A stretch of DNA of 64,000 nt from Aureimonas sp. Leaf427 (lineage in GTDB: Bacteria; Pseudomonadota; Alphaproteobacteria; Rhizobiales; Rhizobiaceae), in NCBI RefSeq assembly GCF_001425485.1, contig NZ_LMQW01000012.1, forward strand, positions 167,170-231,169, given 5' to 3'. Under the pieces are notes generated by a model. That model had not been told where the DNA came from. It saw only the letters and a program-made list of their open reading frames with translations, and ran no database searches. A program made the position numbers and the translations under genes. This document shows positions 26,460 to 34,898 of the stretch, in pieces (positions within the stretch are counted from its first letter, which is position 1; each line of letters opens with the position of its first letter).

Positions 26460-27344
26460 TCAGTCCAGCCGGATCGGCGGATCGAGCTTGCCCCGGCAGC
26501 CGGCGTCGAAGAGGAAGGTCTTGCCGGCATCGGGGCAGGCGGCGAGCGCCTCCGGGCTCATGCCGTCGCGGGCCGAGGTGATCGCCAGATAGGAGAGGCC
26601 GGGCCCGCAGAAAGCCGGGCAGGTCGTATGCGGCGCACCGGTCTCGATGCGCCTGATAAGACGGCCGTCGGGCGAGAAGACCTGCACCTCCGCCCCGCCC
26701 CAGCGGGCGCTGTAGAGAAAGCCGTCGCGGTCGAGCACGGCGCCGTCCGGTCCGCCCGGATCGTCCGGAGCCGCCTGGTCGAAGACCACCGGTTCGCCAT
26801 CGGGCAGGCCGGTTTCGGGATGGGTCGCGACGCGCCAGATCGTGCCGCGCGGCGTGTCGGAGAAATGCGCGTAGGTTCCGTCCTCGGAGAAGCAGATGGC
26901 GTTGCCGACCGTCATGTCGGTGTAGAGCCGGCGAACCTCGCCCTTGAAGACCCAGTAGATCGAGCCTTTGCCCTTGGACTGGTCGAGCGCCATGGTGGAG
27001 CCCCAGAAGGCGCCGCAGGGATGGGTGCGTCCGTCGTTGGAGCGCAGGTCCGGGCGGTCGTCCTCGATCGGCGCGATGCGCTCGACGAGGGCGCGCCTTT
27101 CGCGGTCGAAGATCCAGAGGCCGGTTTCGGTGAAGATCATCTCCCGCGTCTCGTCGATCGCGGCGCCCGCCGAGGGCATTCCGGCGATCGACAGGGCCTG
27201 CGTCACGCCTTCGTCGAAATTCTGGGCCAATCTCCGCCCGCCGACGATATCGAACCAACGGAGCCGCCCCGTCATTGCGTCCAGCCCGATCCCTTCGCCC
27301 AGGACGGCTTGGTCGTGGCTCCAGACTTTCGCCTTCTCTCGCAT
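26460..27344 (-). CDS. SMP-30/gluconolactonase-family sugar lactonase
   Basis: 294 residues from the ATG at 27344, preceded by a perfect AGGAGG. This is a six-bladed propeller: LGEGIGLDAMTGRLRWFDI with the metal-binding Glu, RSNDGRTHPCGAFWGSTMA, NAICFSEDGTYAHFSDT and PGGPDGAVLDRDGFLYSARWGG. The acidic and Asn ligands of the divalent metal are in place. It opens a sugar 1,4- or 1,5-lactone; the specific sugar is uncertain. The frame extends upstream to 27389, but the Shine-Dalgarno site decides the start. Confidence 0.9.
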   Translation of the reverse strand: MREKAKVWSHDQAVLGEGIGLDAMTGRLRWFDIVGGRRLAQNFDEGVTQALSIAGMPSAGAAIDETREMIFTETGLWIFDRERRALVERIAPIEDDRPDLRSNDGRTHPCGAFWGSTMALDQSKGKGSIYWVFKGEVRRLYTDMTVGNAICFSEDGTYAHFSDTPRGTIWRVATHPETGLPDGEPVVFDQAAPDDPGGPDGAVLDRDGFLYSARWGGAEVQVFSPDGRLIRRIETGAPHTTCPAFCGPGLSYLAITSARDGMSPEALAACPDAGKTFLFDAGCRGKLDPPIRLD

Positions 27345-27481
27345 CCGGCCTCCTGTTGAACTGATCCGGCGCGTCAACGCTTTGGTCACCTCATGGGTCC
27401 AACAGAATGCCTCGTTTCCCCCACGAAGTTTCGCAACGGCTCGCTATGCAGCCTGCTCGATTGTGCATATGCTAAGAGCGT

Positions 27482-29140
27482 GTGCAGTTGCGTTCGAACC
27501 AAGATAGAGCATCCGTGATCCAGCGTTCCCGCCTATCCCGTCGCGCAGCTTTGAAGATGAGCATCGCCGGCATCGCACTGGCGGCCGGCGCCGCGCGCGG
27601 CGCCTTCGCGCAGACGCCCGCACCCGCGCCGGCGGCCCCCGCGCCCGAGCAGGCGCCGAGCCAGGCCGCGAACTTCGTCGACAATTTCGACTACGAGTCC
27701 TTTTCCGCCATGATGCGGCGGCGCTCCGAGACGCCCTTCGTCGACAACCGCCCGCCCATGCCGGACGTGCTGGCCAATCTCTCCTACGACGAGCACCGCG
27801 CGATCCGCTATCGGCCCGAGCGCGCGCTCTGGCGCGACGAGCCGGTCAATTTCCAGCTTCAGGCCTTCTCGCCCGGCTTCCTCGTCAAGGAGACGACGCG
27901 TCTCTTCGTCGGCGACGGCAAGCGCTTCGATCTGAAGTCCTTCACCGGCGCCGACTTCGAGTACCGCGCGCCGCTCGACCCGACCCTCTTCCAGAGCGTC
28001 GGCCTGCCCGGCATCGCGGGCTTCCGCCTGCACTACCCGCTCCAGCGGCCGGACTATTTCGACGAGCTGATCACCTTCCTCGGCGCCAGCTACTTCCGCG
28101 CGCTCGGCATGGGCACGCGCTACGGTCTCTCCGCGCGGGGCCTCGCGATCAACACGGCGACCGGCACGGCCGAGGAGTTTCCGCGCTTCTCCGCCTTCTA
28201 CGTCGTCCATCCCGAGCCCGGCGCGAAGACCATCCGCGTCTTCGCCGAGCTCGACAGCCCCAGCCTGACCGGCGCCTATGCCTTCGTCATCACGCCGGGC
28301 CCGCAGACGATGATCGACGTGACGGCGCGCCTCTACTTCCGCAACGCGGTCGACCGGCTGGGCGTGGCGCCACTCACCTCCATGTTCACCTTCGGCGAGA
28401 ACGACCGGCGCGAGCGCGACGACTTCCGCCCGGAAGTGCACGACAGCGACGGTCTGGCCATCTACCGCCGGACGGGCGAGCGCCTGTTCCGCCCGCTGAA
28501 GAATCCGGGCGAACTGGCTCTTTCCTACTTCCAGGAACAGTCGCCGGTGGCCTTTGGCCTCGTCCAGCGCGACCGCGACTTCTCGCACTATCAGGACGTC
28601 GAGGCGCGCTACGACCTGCGGCCCTCGCTGCTCATCGAGCCGCTCGGCGATTGGGGCCAGGGCATGGTGGAGCTCGTCGAGATTCCCACCGATTCCGAGG
28701 CGAACGACAATATCGTCGCCTTCTGGGTGCCCGAGCGTCGGCCGGAAGCGGGCAGCCAGTACGAGTTCCGCTATCGCATGCACTGGGGTCTCCAGGCGGA
28801 GGACCCGAACGGTCTGGCCAGCGTCACCGCGACGCTGGGCGGCGTCGGCGGCAATGCGGCCGATGTCGAGAAGTCCTCGACGCGGCGCTTCGCCATCAAC
28901 TTCACCGGCGGAACCGCGGCCAATCTGCCGCTCGACGCGGTGATCGATCCCATCATCGACGTCGCGCCGAATGCCAAGCTCGTGAACAGCCATCTGGACC
29001 GTCTGCCCGACGGCGGATGGCGGCTTTCGATGGAATTCGAGAAGCTCGACGGCGCGCCCGTGGAACTTCGGGCGAAACTTTCGATGCTGCAACGCATTAT
29101 CAGTGAGACATGGCTCTATCAGTGGACGGGCACCGTATGA
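27482..29140 (+). CDS. opgG: Periplasmic glucan biosynthesis protein OpgG (MdoG)
   Basis: 552 residues from a GTG at 27482 (a GTG at 27515 is an alternative). A twin-arginine signal (RLSRRAALKMS then a hydrophobic run ending AFAQ) sends it to the periplasm, followed by a Pro/Ala-rich linker. OpgG features are YDEHRAIRYRPERALW, PLQRPDYFDELITFLGASYFRALG, LTSMFTFGEND and RPEVHDSDGL. It acts with OpgH in building osmoregulated periplasmic glucans. The stop overlaps the start of the next gene by ATGA. Confidence 0.95.
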   Translation: MQLRSNQDRASVIQRSRLSRRAALKMSIAGIALAAGAARGAFAQTPAPAPAAPAPEQAPSQAANFVDNFDYESFSAMMRRRSETPFVDNRPPMPDVLANLSYDEHRAIRYRPERALWRDEPVNFQLQAFSPGFLVKETTRLFVGDGKRFDLKSFTGADFEYRAPLDPTLFQSVGLPGIAGFRLHYPLQRPDYFDELITFLGASYFRALGMGTRYGLSARGLAINTATGTAEEFPRFSAFYVVHPEPGAKTIRVFAELDSPSLTGAYAFVITPGPQTMIDVTARLYFRNAVDRLGVAPLTSMFTFGENDRRERDDFRPEVHDSDGLAIYRRTGERLFRPLKNPGELALSYFQEQSPVAFGLVQRDRDFSHYQDVEARYDLRPSLLIEPLGDWGQGMVELVEIPTDSEANDNIVAFWVPERRPEAGSQYEFRYRMHWGLQAEDPNGLASVTATLGGVGGNAADVEKSSTRRFAINFTGGTAANLPLDAVIDPIIDVAPNAKLVNSHLDRLPDGGWRLSMEFEKLDGAPVELRAKLSMLQRIISETWLYQWTGTV

Positions 29141-29556
29141 ACCACATGGCCGTATCCCCCAAGACCACCACTTCCGCGCCTCTGTCCGGCCTCGCGACCC
29201 AGCGCCGGGCCGAAGATGGCGTCCGGGCTCGCGCGGGCGGTTCCGCGTGGGCGGTTCCGGCGGGAACCGCGACGACGCCCGGCCTCCTGGTCGGACGTCC
29301 CGACCTCTCGGACGAGGCCGTGCTGCAGGCGATCGCCGAGCGCATGAGCTTCGAGGGCCGGGACGCCTCGAAGGCGAAGGCCGTTCTGGACGCGGCGCTT
29401 GCCGGACGGCCGGTCGCCTGCGCCTTCCTGCGCCGCTTGGTCCTTCCGCCGCCGCAATCGTCCCTTCAGATGCCGATCCAGTCGATCCTGCGCGAGCCGG
29501 TCGCGACCGGGGAGGCCAAGGGGTCCTGGCTCAGCCGGCTGTCCCTCGGCCGCTGA
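29137..29556 (+). CDS. opgI: OpgI-like small protein of the glucan operon
   Basis: 139 residues from the ATG overlapping the opgG stop. Residues 1-50 are low-complexity. The remainder (PDLSDEAVLQAIAERMSFEGRDASKAKAVLDAALAGRPVACAFLRRLVLPPP and then SILREPV) looks helical and soluble. No membrane segment or known domain was recognised. Its position between opgG and opgH matches opgI of Rhodobacter sphaeroides, which is required for glucan backbone synthesis there. The symbol rests mainly on position. Confidence 0.7.
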   Translation: MNHMAVSPKTTTSAPLSGLATQRRAEDGVRARAGGSAWAVPAGTATTPGLLVGRPDLSDEAVLQAIAERMSFEGRDASKAKAVLDAALAGRPVACAFLRRLVLPPPQSSLQMPIQSILREPVATGEAKGSWLSRLSLGR

Positions 29557-29642
29557 GATCCGGCATCGTGCCTTCACCGACCGGCGGCGGGTCCTGTCCC
29601 GCGGCCGGCATCGTCATGTCAGGCCTATAGTCTAAAGGCTCC

Positions 29643-31463
29643 TTGTTGATCGCGTTCAGACGTTTTGCTTTTGCGACGAGTGCCGTGGCCCTGGCGATCC
29701 TCGCCGGCGGCCTCTTCGCGTCCGTCATCACGGCCAGCGGCACCAGCCGCCTGCAGGTCCTGCAGGTGCTGCTCCTGACCATCTGCTGCGTCTGGCTGGC
29801 CTGGGGCTTCAACACGGCGGTCGCGGGCATCCTCTCGGGCGCGCGCTCGCGGCGCACGATCCCGCTTCCGGGGTCGGAAAGCTCGAGCCGCACCGCGATC
29901 CTCATGCCGGTCTACAACGAGGATTCCGATGCCGTCTTCGCGCGCGTCGCGGCCATGACGGAAGGGCTGAGGGCCATCGGCCGCCTCGGCCAGTTCGACG
30001 TCCACATCCTCAGCGACTCGACCAATCCCGCCTTCGCCGAGGCCGAGCGCCGCGCGACCTTCATCCTGACCGCCGAACTCGAAGCGGCCGGACACATCTA
30101 CTATCGCCACCGCGCCAAGAACACGGGCCGCAAGGCCGGCAACATCGCCGACTTCGTCACCAAGAGCGGCGGCGCCTACGACTACATGCTGGTTCTCGAC
30201 GCCGACAGCCTGATGCGGCCGCAGACCATTCTGGAAATGGTGGCTCGCATGGATGCCGAGCCCGATCTCGGCCTTCTCCAGACGCAGCCGCTGATCATCG
30301 GCCGGCGCACGCTCTTCGGCCGCGCCCTGCAATTCTCGGCCGCGATCTATTCGCCGGTCTTCTCGCGCGGCATCGCCTGGCTGCAGGGGCGCGAGGGGCC
30401 GTTCTGGGGCCACAACGCCATCATCCGCGTGAAGGCCTTCGCCGATTGCTGCGGCCTGCCGTCCCTGCCGGGCAAGGCGCCGTTCGGCGGCCATATCCTC
30501 AGCCACGATTTCGTCGAGGCCGCACTCCTCGCGCGCGGGGGCTACCGCGTCCGCCTCGACCCCGATCTCGACGGCTCCTACGAGGAGGCCCCGTCCAACC
30601 TCCTCGAATATGCCAAGCGCGACCGCCGCTGGTGCCAGGGCAATCTCCAGCACGGGCGCCTCATCACCGCGCCGCAGCTCAATCTCTGGAGCCGCATCGC
30701 GTTGGTCTGCGGGATCATGGCCTATGCGGCGTCGCCCATCTGGCTGATGTTCCTGATCGTCTCCATGCTGGATCCGATCATCGCGGCCGAGCCGAACTAC
30801 TTCCCCGCCGATTCGCTGTTCCCCGTCTTCCCGACGCCCGAGACGGGCAAGGCGCTGCTGCTCCTTCTCGGCATCTTCCTGCTTCTGCTTCTGCCCAAGA
30901 CCCTCATCGCCTTCGCCAGCGCCTTCGGCACGCGGCGCCGGGCCTTCGGCGGAACGCTGCAGGTTCTGGCCGGAGCGACGGCCGAGCTGTTCATGACCAG
31001 CCTGCTCGCGCCGGTCATGATGATGTTCCAGTCGAAGGCGGTCGCGGAGGTCGTGGTCGGCGCCGATGGCGGCTGGCCCTCGACCGAGCGCGAGGACGGG
31101 CGCCTGCCGATCTCCGAAGCGTTCAAAAGCTCCTGGTGGATGGTGATCGCGGGCACGGCGCTTCTGGCGGCGACCTTCTTCTACTCGCCCGACCTCTTTC
31201 TCTGGGTCAGCCCGATCGGCTTTCCGCTGATGCTCTCGCCGCTCCTCATCAGCCTGACCGGCGATCCGGCGCTCGGCGACGCGGCGCGGCAGGCGGGCAT
31301 CTTCGCGACGCCCTTCGAGCTGGACCCAGAGCCCGTCATCAAGGCCTCGGAAGCCTGGCGCCGCCGCATGACGGCGCTCAGCTCCGTGCCGGCGCCGGTC
31401 TCGGCACCGGCCTGCGCGCCCGAGCCGGCGGCGGAGCCGCTTGCCTCCGGCGCACCGGCCTGA
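29643..31463 (+). CDS. opgH: Glucan glucosyltransferase OpgH (MdoH)
   Basis: 606 residues, inner-membrane GT2 enzyme that polymerises UDP-glucose into the glucan backbone. Two N-terminal membrane segments precede the catalytic domain, which shows ILMPVYNED, VLDADSLM (the DxD-type site), GGHILSHDFVEAALLARGG and the processivity motif RDRRWCQGNLQH. Further membrane segments follow. An in-frame stop at 29628 leaves TTG at 29643 (or 29646), preceded by AAAGG, as the only reasonable start. It is shorter than E. coli MdoH because it lacks the long N-terminal region. Confidence 0.94.
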   Translation: MLIAFRRFAFATSAVALAILAGGLFASVITASGTSRLQVLQVLLLTICCVWLAWGFNTAVAGILSGARSRRTIPLPGSESSSRTAILMPVYNEDSDAVFARVAAMTEGLRAIGRLGQFDVHILSDSTNPAFAEAERRATFILTAELEAAGHIYYRHRAKNTGRKAGNIADFVTKSGGAYDYMLVLDADSLMRPQTILEMVARMDAEPDLGLLQTQPLIIGRRTLFGRALQFSAAIYSPVFSRGIAWLQGREGPFWGHNAIIRVKAFADCCGLPSLPGKAPFGGHILSHDFVEAALLARGGYRVRLDPDLDGSYEEAPSNLLEYAKRDRRWCQGNLQHGRLITAPQLNLWSRIALVCGIMAYAASPIWLMFLIVSMLDPIIAAEPNYFPADSLFPVFPTPETGKALLLLLGIFLLLLLPKTLIAFASAFGTRRRAFGGTLQVLAGATAELFMTSLLAPVMMMFQSKAVAEVVVGADGGWPSTEREDGRLPISEAFKSSWWMVIAGTALLAATFFYSPDLFLWVSPIGFPLMLSPLLISLTGDPALGDAARQAGIFATPFELDPEPVIKASEAWRRRMTALSSVPAPVSAPACAPEPAAEPLASGAPA

Positions 31464-31621
31464 AAGCGCGAACGACCGACGTCACGGGCTTGTCATTCAG
31501 GCTGGCTTCATCATCTTTCCATTAGGAAATTGCCGATCGAGGCCGGCAGACGTCTCCGTTTTGCCGCCTTCCTGATGCCTCACCTTTGCGTGAGGGCGAG
31601 AGGATCGAAGGGCCGCTATCC

Positions 31622-32842
31622 GTGACACAGTCGACGACATCAGCCCGCCCGGCCGGCAGCCAGCGAGACCACCGCGTCGATTTCTATCGCGGCATCGCGC
31701 TCTCCATGATCTTCGTGAACCATGCGCCCGACAATGTCTGGGAGCTCTACACGACCCGAAATTTCGGCTTCTCGGACGCGGCGGAGCTCTTCGTCTTCCT
31801 CGCCGGCTTCGCCTCGGCCTTCGCCTATGGACGAGGGTTTCTGAACGGCAACGTGCTGGTCTCGACCCTCAAGGCCTGGCGCCGGGCGGGCATGCTCTAC
31901 CTGGTCCACATCTTCCTCACGATGGCGGTCATCGCGCTCTTCGCCTATGGCGCTCTGCTTCTGGGCAACGGTGCGCTGATGGAGCAGCACGGCATCGGCT
32001 ACATCCTGACCAAGCCGCTGGAATCGCTGATCGGCATCGTCGTCCTCACCCAGCAGCTCGCCTATGTGAACATCCTGCCGATGTATTCGGTGATCCTCCT
32101 GATGCTGCCGCTGCATCTGGCGCTCGCCCGGATCTCGAGCGGCGCGATGCTTTGCGGCGCGATCCTGCTCTGGCTCGTCGCAGGCACGCTGCGGCTCGAT
32201 CTGCCGAACTACCCCGCCTCCGGCGGCTGGTTCTTCAACCCCTTCTCCTGGCAGCTCATCTTCGCGATCGGCCTTTACTGCGGCCTCTCCAAGTCGCAGC
32301 GCAATGCACCGGCCGTGCCCTACAGCCCCGTCCTCTACGCGGCGGCGCTCGCCTATCTCGCCTTCGCCTTCGCCTTCATCGGATGGCGCGGCATCGAGCA
32401 TCCGCTCGATCTGCCCATGCTGTTCGGGCAGTTCGACAAGACCTTCGTCTCGCTGCCGCGTCTCCTTCATGTCCTCGCGATGATCTACGTCTTCGCCTAT
32501 GCGCCGAAGACCTCGCCCGTCGCGAAGGTCTCGCGGCGCAATCCGTTCACGGCGCTCGGTAGGCATTCCCTGCCGGTCTTCGCGCTCGGCACGATCCTGG
32601 CGCTGGCCGCGCAGGTCGTGAAGTTCGGCCGGCCTGAGCACTTCGTCCTCGACACGGCGATGGTCGTCCTCGGCCTCAGCCTCCAGTTCGGCCTCGCCTA
32701 TTATCTGGAATGGTGGGGCGAGGCGAAGAAGCGGAGCCGGACGTCGCCCGCGCGGGCGACGGCTCCCGCCGCGAGGAAGAACCGTCCGGCGGCCGAGCCC
32801 AGGCGATCGCGCAACTTGATCGCGAACGGATCGTCTCTGTAA
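31622..32842 (+). CDS. opgC: OpgC: succinylation of periplasmic glucans
   Basis: 406 residues from the GTG at 31622, with GAAGGG upstream; a TTG at 31586 is an alternative. This is an acyltransferase-like membrane protein with about ten hydrophobic segments. It begins HRVDFYRGIALSMIFVNHAPDN and continues FGFSDAAELFVFLAGFASAFAYG, hallmarks of OpgC. In Rhodobacter it adds succinyl groups to the glucan made by OpgGIH. The basic Arg/Ala-rich tail of about 40 residues is cytoplasmic. It is the last gene of the operon, 158 bases after opgH. Confidence 0.92.
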   Translation: MTQSTTSARPAGSQRDHRVDFYRGIALSMIFVNHAPDNVWELYTTRNFGFSDAAELFVFLAGFASAFAYGRGFLNGNVLVSTLKAWRRAGMLYLVHIFLTMAVIALFAYGALLLGNGALMEQHGIGYILTKPLESLIGIVVLTQQLAYVNILPMYSVILLMLPLHLALARISSGAMLCGAILLWLVAGTLRLDLPNYPASGGWFFNPFSWQLIFAIGLYCGLSKSQRNAPAVPYSPVLYAAALAYLAFAFAFIGWRGIEHPLDLPMLFGQFDKTFVSLPRLLHVLAMIYVFAYAPKTSPVAKVSRRNPFTALGRHSLPVFALGTILALAAQVVKFGRPEHFVLDTAMVVLGLSLQFGLAYYLEWWGEAKKRSRTSPARATAPAARKNRPAAEPRRSRNLIANGSSL

Positions 32843-32871
32843 AGTCGGGGGACCGACGAGTGGGAGCCGCC

Positions 32872-33126
32872 ATGACCCGCATCTCCATCACCGTGCCCGA
32901 GACCGTCCTGGACTATGCCGAACGGCAGGTCAGCGATGGACGCTTTGGAAGCACGGACGAATTCTTCGAAGAAGCCGTTCGCACGGACCGCGATCGACGT
33001 CCGCTGACGATGGCAGAATTGCACGCCCGGCTCGACCGGGCTTCGGCAGGCGGCATCAGTTCCCGCCAGCTTCCCGACATCATGGGTGACGTCGAGGCAA
33101 AGCTTCGAGCCGATGGACGGCTATAG
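32872..33126 (+). CDS. parD: ParD-type antitoxin
   Basis: 84 residues. A ribbon-helix-helix DNA-binding N-terminus (RISITVPETVLDYAERQVSDGRFGSTDEFFEEAVR) is followed by a flexible toxin-neutralising tail. The size and motif fit type II ParD antitoxins. The parE start lies 14 bases inside its end, the usual antitoxin-first arrangement. Autorepression by ParD and the ParDE complex is expected from the family. Confidence 0.9.
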   Translation: MTRISITVPETVLDYAERQVSDGRFGSTDEFFEEAVRTDRDRRPLTMAELHARLDRASAGGISSRQLPDIMGDVEAKLRADGRL

Positions 33127-33409
33127 GCTGACCGATATCGCCGACAAGCGCCTCGCCGATATCTATGCCTATTCGCTTCTTCGTTTCGGCAAAGCGCCGG
33201 CTCGGACCTACTTTCTCGGCCTTCACGAGGCCTTCAACCGGATCGTTGCTCATCCGGAGCTGGGTCGTCTCGTGGAGGGACGCTCCCGGACGCGCCGGCT
33301 CGTCCACCGTCGACATTCCATCTTCTATGAGGTCGACACCATTGGGGTCTTGATCCTCGATATTCTCGGGGCCGGTCAGGACCCCGAGTTGCACGATCCG
33401 CAAAGCTGA
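33113..33409 (+). CDS. parE: ParE/RelE-superfamily toxin
   Basis: 98 residues from the ATG at 33113. It reads YRLTDIADKRLADIYAYSLLRFGKAPARTYFLGLHEAFNRIVAHPELGR, then a basic segment RSRTRRLVHRRHSIFYEVD. This is the ParE fold and RelE-like core; ParE toxins in characterised cases poison DNA gyrase. Both halves of the pair are intact. It converges on the iolG-like gene with a 14-base gap. Confidence 0.9.
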   Translation: MDGYRLTDIADKRLADIYAYSLLRFGKAPARTYFLGLHEAFNRIVAHPELGRLVEGRSRTRRLVHRRHSIFYEVDTIGVLILDILGAGQDPELHDPQS

Positions 33410-33423
33410 GCGGAACGCCCACG

Positions 33424-34407
33424 TCAGCCGGGCTTGACCTCTTCGCCCGTGCGCCAGGAGCGGTCGGCGGCGTCGGCGAGAAGGCCGGCGGCGAGGCCGT
33501 CGGCGCCGGAGGGGATCGGGGCCGTGCCGCCTTCGATCGCCTCGATGAAGTGCCGCAGCTCCTCGCGATAGGCGCGGGCATAGCGCTCCAGGAAGAAGTT
33601 CTGGACGGGATCGGCGGTGATGCCGGCTTCGGTCGCCAGGACCACCGTCGTCTCCGGCACGTTCTCGGCCTTGAGAAGGCCTTTGGAGCCATGGACCTCG
33701 ATGCGCTGGTCGTAGCCGTAGGTGGCGCGGCGCGAGCAGGAGATCTGGCAGATCTTGCCGGAGGCGGTGCGCATGAGAACGGCGGCCGTGTCGACGTCGC
33801 CGGCCTTTCCGATGGCGGGATCGACCAGCGCCGAGCCCATTGCGAAGACCGAGACGATCTCCTCGCCGAGGAGAAAGCGGGCCATGTCGAAATCGTGGAT
33901 CATCATGTCGCGGAAAAGACCGCCGGAGCGCTCGATATAGGAGACCGGCGGCGGGCTCGGATCGCGCGAGAGGATGGTGACGAGTTCGACCTCGCCGACG
34001 AGGCCGTCGCCGATGCGGGCTCGAAGCGCGGCGAAGTTCGGATCGAAGCGGCGGTTGAAGCCGATCATCAGCGGCGCCGCGCCGACCTTTTCCAGCGTGC
34101 GCCGGATGCGGTCGGAGGAGAGATCGACCGGCTTCTCGCAGAAGACCGCCTTGCCGGCCGCGGCCGCGGCCTCGATCATCTCGGCATGCATGTCAGTCGG
34201 CGTGCAGACGAGGACGGCGTCGATGTCGCCCGCGGAGAGGATCGCGCCGGCTTCGCGGACCTCGGCGCCCGTCGCCTCGGCCAGCCCCTTGGCCGCCTCG
34301 TGCGAGGCGTCGTGGACGGCGACGAGGCGCGCGCCCGCCGAATCCGCGACATTGGCGCCATGGATGCGGCCGATCCGGCCGGCTCCCAGAAGTCCGAATC
34401 TCAGCAT
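33424..34407 (-). CDS. iolG: Gfo/Idh/MocA oxidoreductase, probable inositol 2-dehydrogenase
   Basis: 327 residues from the ATG at 34407, preceded by GGAGAGGAA. The NAD site is GLLGAGRIGRIHGANVA. The catalytic Lys lies in CEKPVDL, and SGGLFRDMMIHDFDMARFLLGEE carries the Asp/His of myo-inositol dehydrogenases. It would oxidise myo-inositol or a similar cyclitol to the 2-keto compound. No other inositol genes are nearby, so substrate assignment rests on sequence. Confidence 0.88.
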   Translation of the reverse strand: MLRFGLLGAGRIGRIHGANVADSAGARLVAVHDASHEAAKGLAEATGAEVREAGAILSAGDIDAVLVCTPTDMHAEMIEAAAAAGKAVFCEKPVDLSSDRIRRTLEKVGAAPLMIGFNRRFDPNFAALRARIGDGLVGEVELVTILSRDPSPPPVSYIERSGGLFRDMMIHDFDMARFLLGEEIVSVFAMGSALVDPAIGKAGDVDTAAVLMRTASGKICQISCSRRATYGYDQRIEVHGSKGLLKAENVPETTVVLATEAGITADPVQNFFLERYARAYREELRHFIEAIEGGTAPIPSGADGLAAGLLADAADRSWRTGEEVKPG

Positions 34408-34450
34408 CGCATTCCTCTCCCGGCCGGCTTCGCTCTCCCGCCGGCGTTTC

Positions 34451-34504
34451 GGTTCATTTACGCCAGACCGAATGCCGGTCGCAACAGGCGTTTCATTTTG
34501 AACC
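34451..34504. promoter_or_regulatory. Inverted GGTTCA/TGAACC pair upstream of the inositol-dehydrogenase gene
   Basis: GGTTCATTT at 34451-34459 and ATTTTGAACC ending at 34504 form an inverted pair with a 38-base spacer, 44 bases upstream of the start at 34407. It could be a spaced operator; the regulator is unknown. Confidence 0.3.
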
Positions 34505-34664
34505 GGTGGTGCGAAAAAGGATAGCACGGTCCGGCCGATCCCGCCTTTCTCGACAGGGACGCATCGGGCGGGCTAAGAGCCTGGGAAAGCAGAGGCGAGG
34601 CGCTTGAGTTTGTCAGAACGAACCTGACGGACTCTAGGGACGGCGGCCCGGAGGAACGAGCGAC

Positions 34665-34868
34665 ATGGCGATCCGAAACCAGGACCACCCCTTCTTCCGG
34701 CCCCTCTGGCGGCGGATCGCGATCGTTCTCGTCACGGCGCTCTGGTGCGCGGTCGAGCTCTATCATGGCGAGACGACCTGGGCGGTCCTGACGGCGGGCA
34801 TCTGCCTCTATTCCATCTGGACCTTCTTCATCACCTATCCCAAGCAGCCGAACGACACCGCCGTCTGA
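34665..34868 (+). CDS. Small membrane protein (DUF3329-like)
   Basis: 67 residues. IRNQDHPFFRPLWRRIAIV leads into two hydrophobic segments (IVLVTALWCAVELY and WAVLTAGICLYSIWTFFI), giving a two-pass inner-membrane protein. The HPFFRPLWRR start is typical of a conserved small rhizobial family that I know as DUF3329. GAGGAACG lies upstream of the ATG. Function unknown. It converges on the cobalamin gene cobT. Confidence 0.75.
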   Translation: MAIRNQDHPFFRPLWRRIAIVLVTALWCAVELYHGETTWAVLTAGICLYSIWTFFITYPKQPNDTAV

Positions 34869-34898
34869 CCGGCATCGGCGCGGCGGGAAGCCCGGCTC

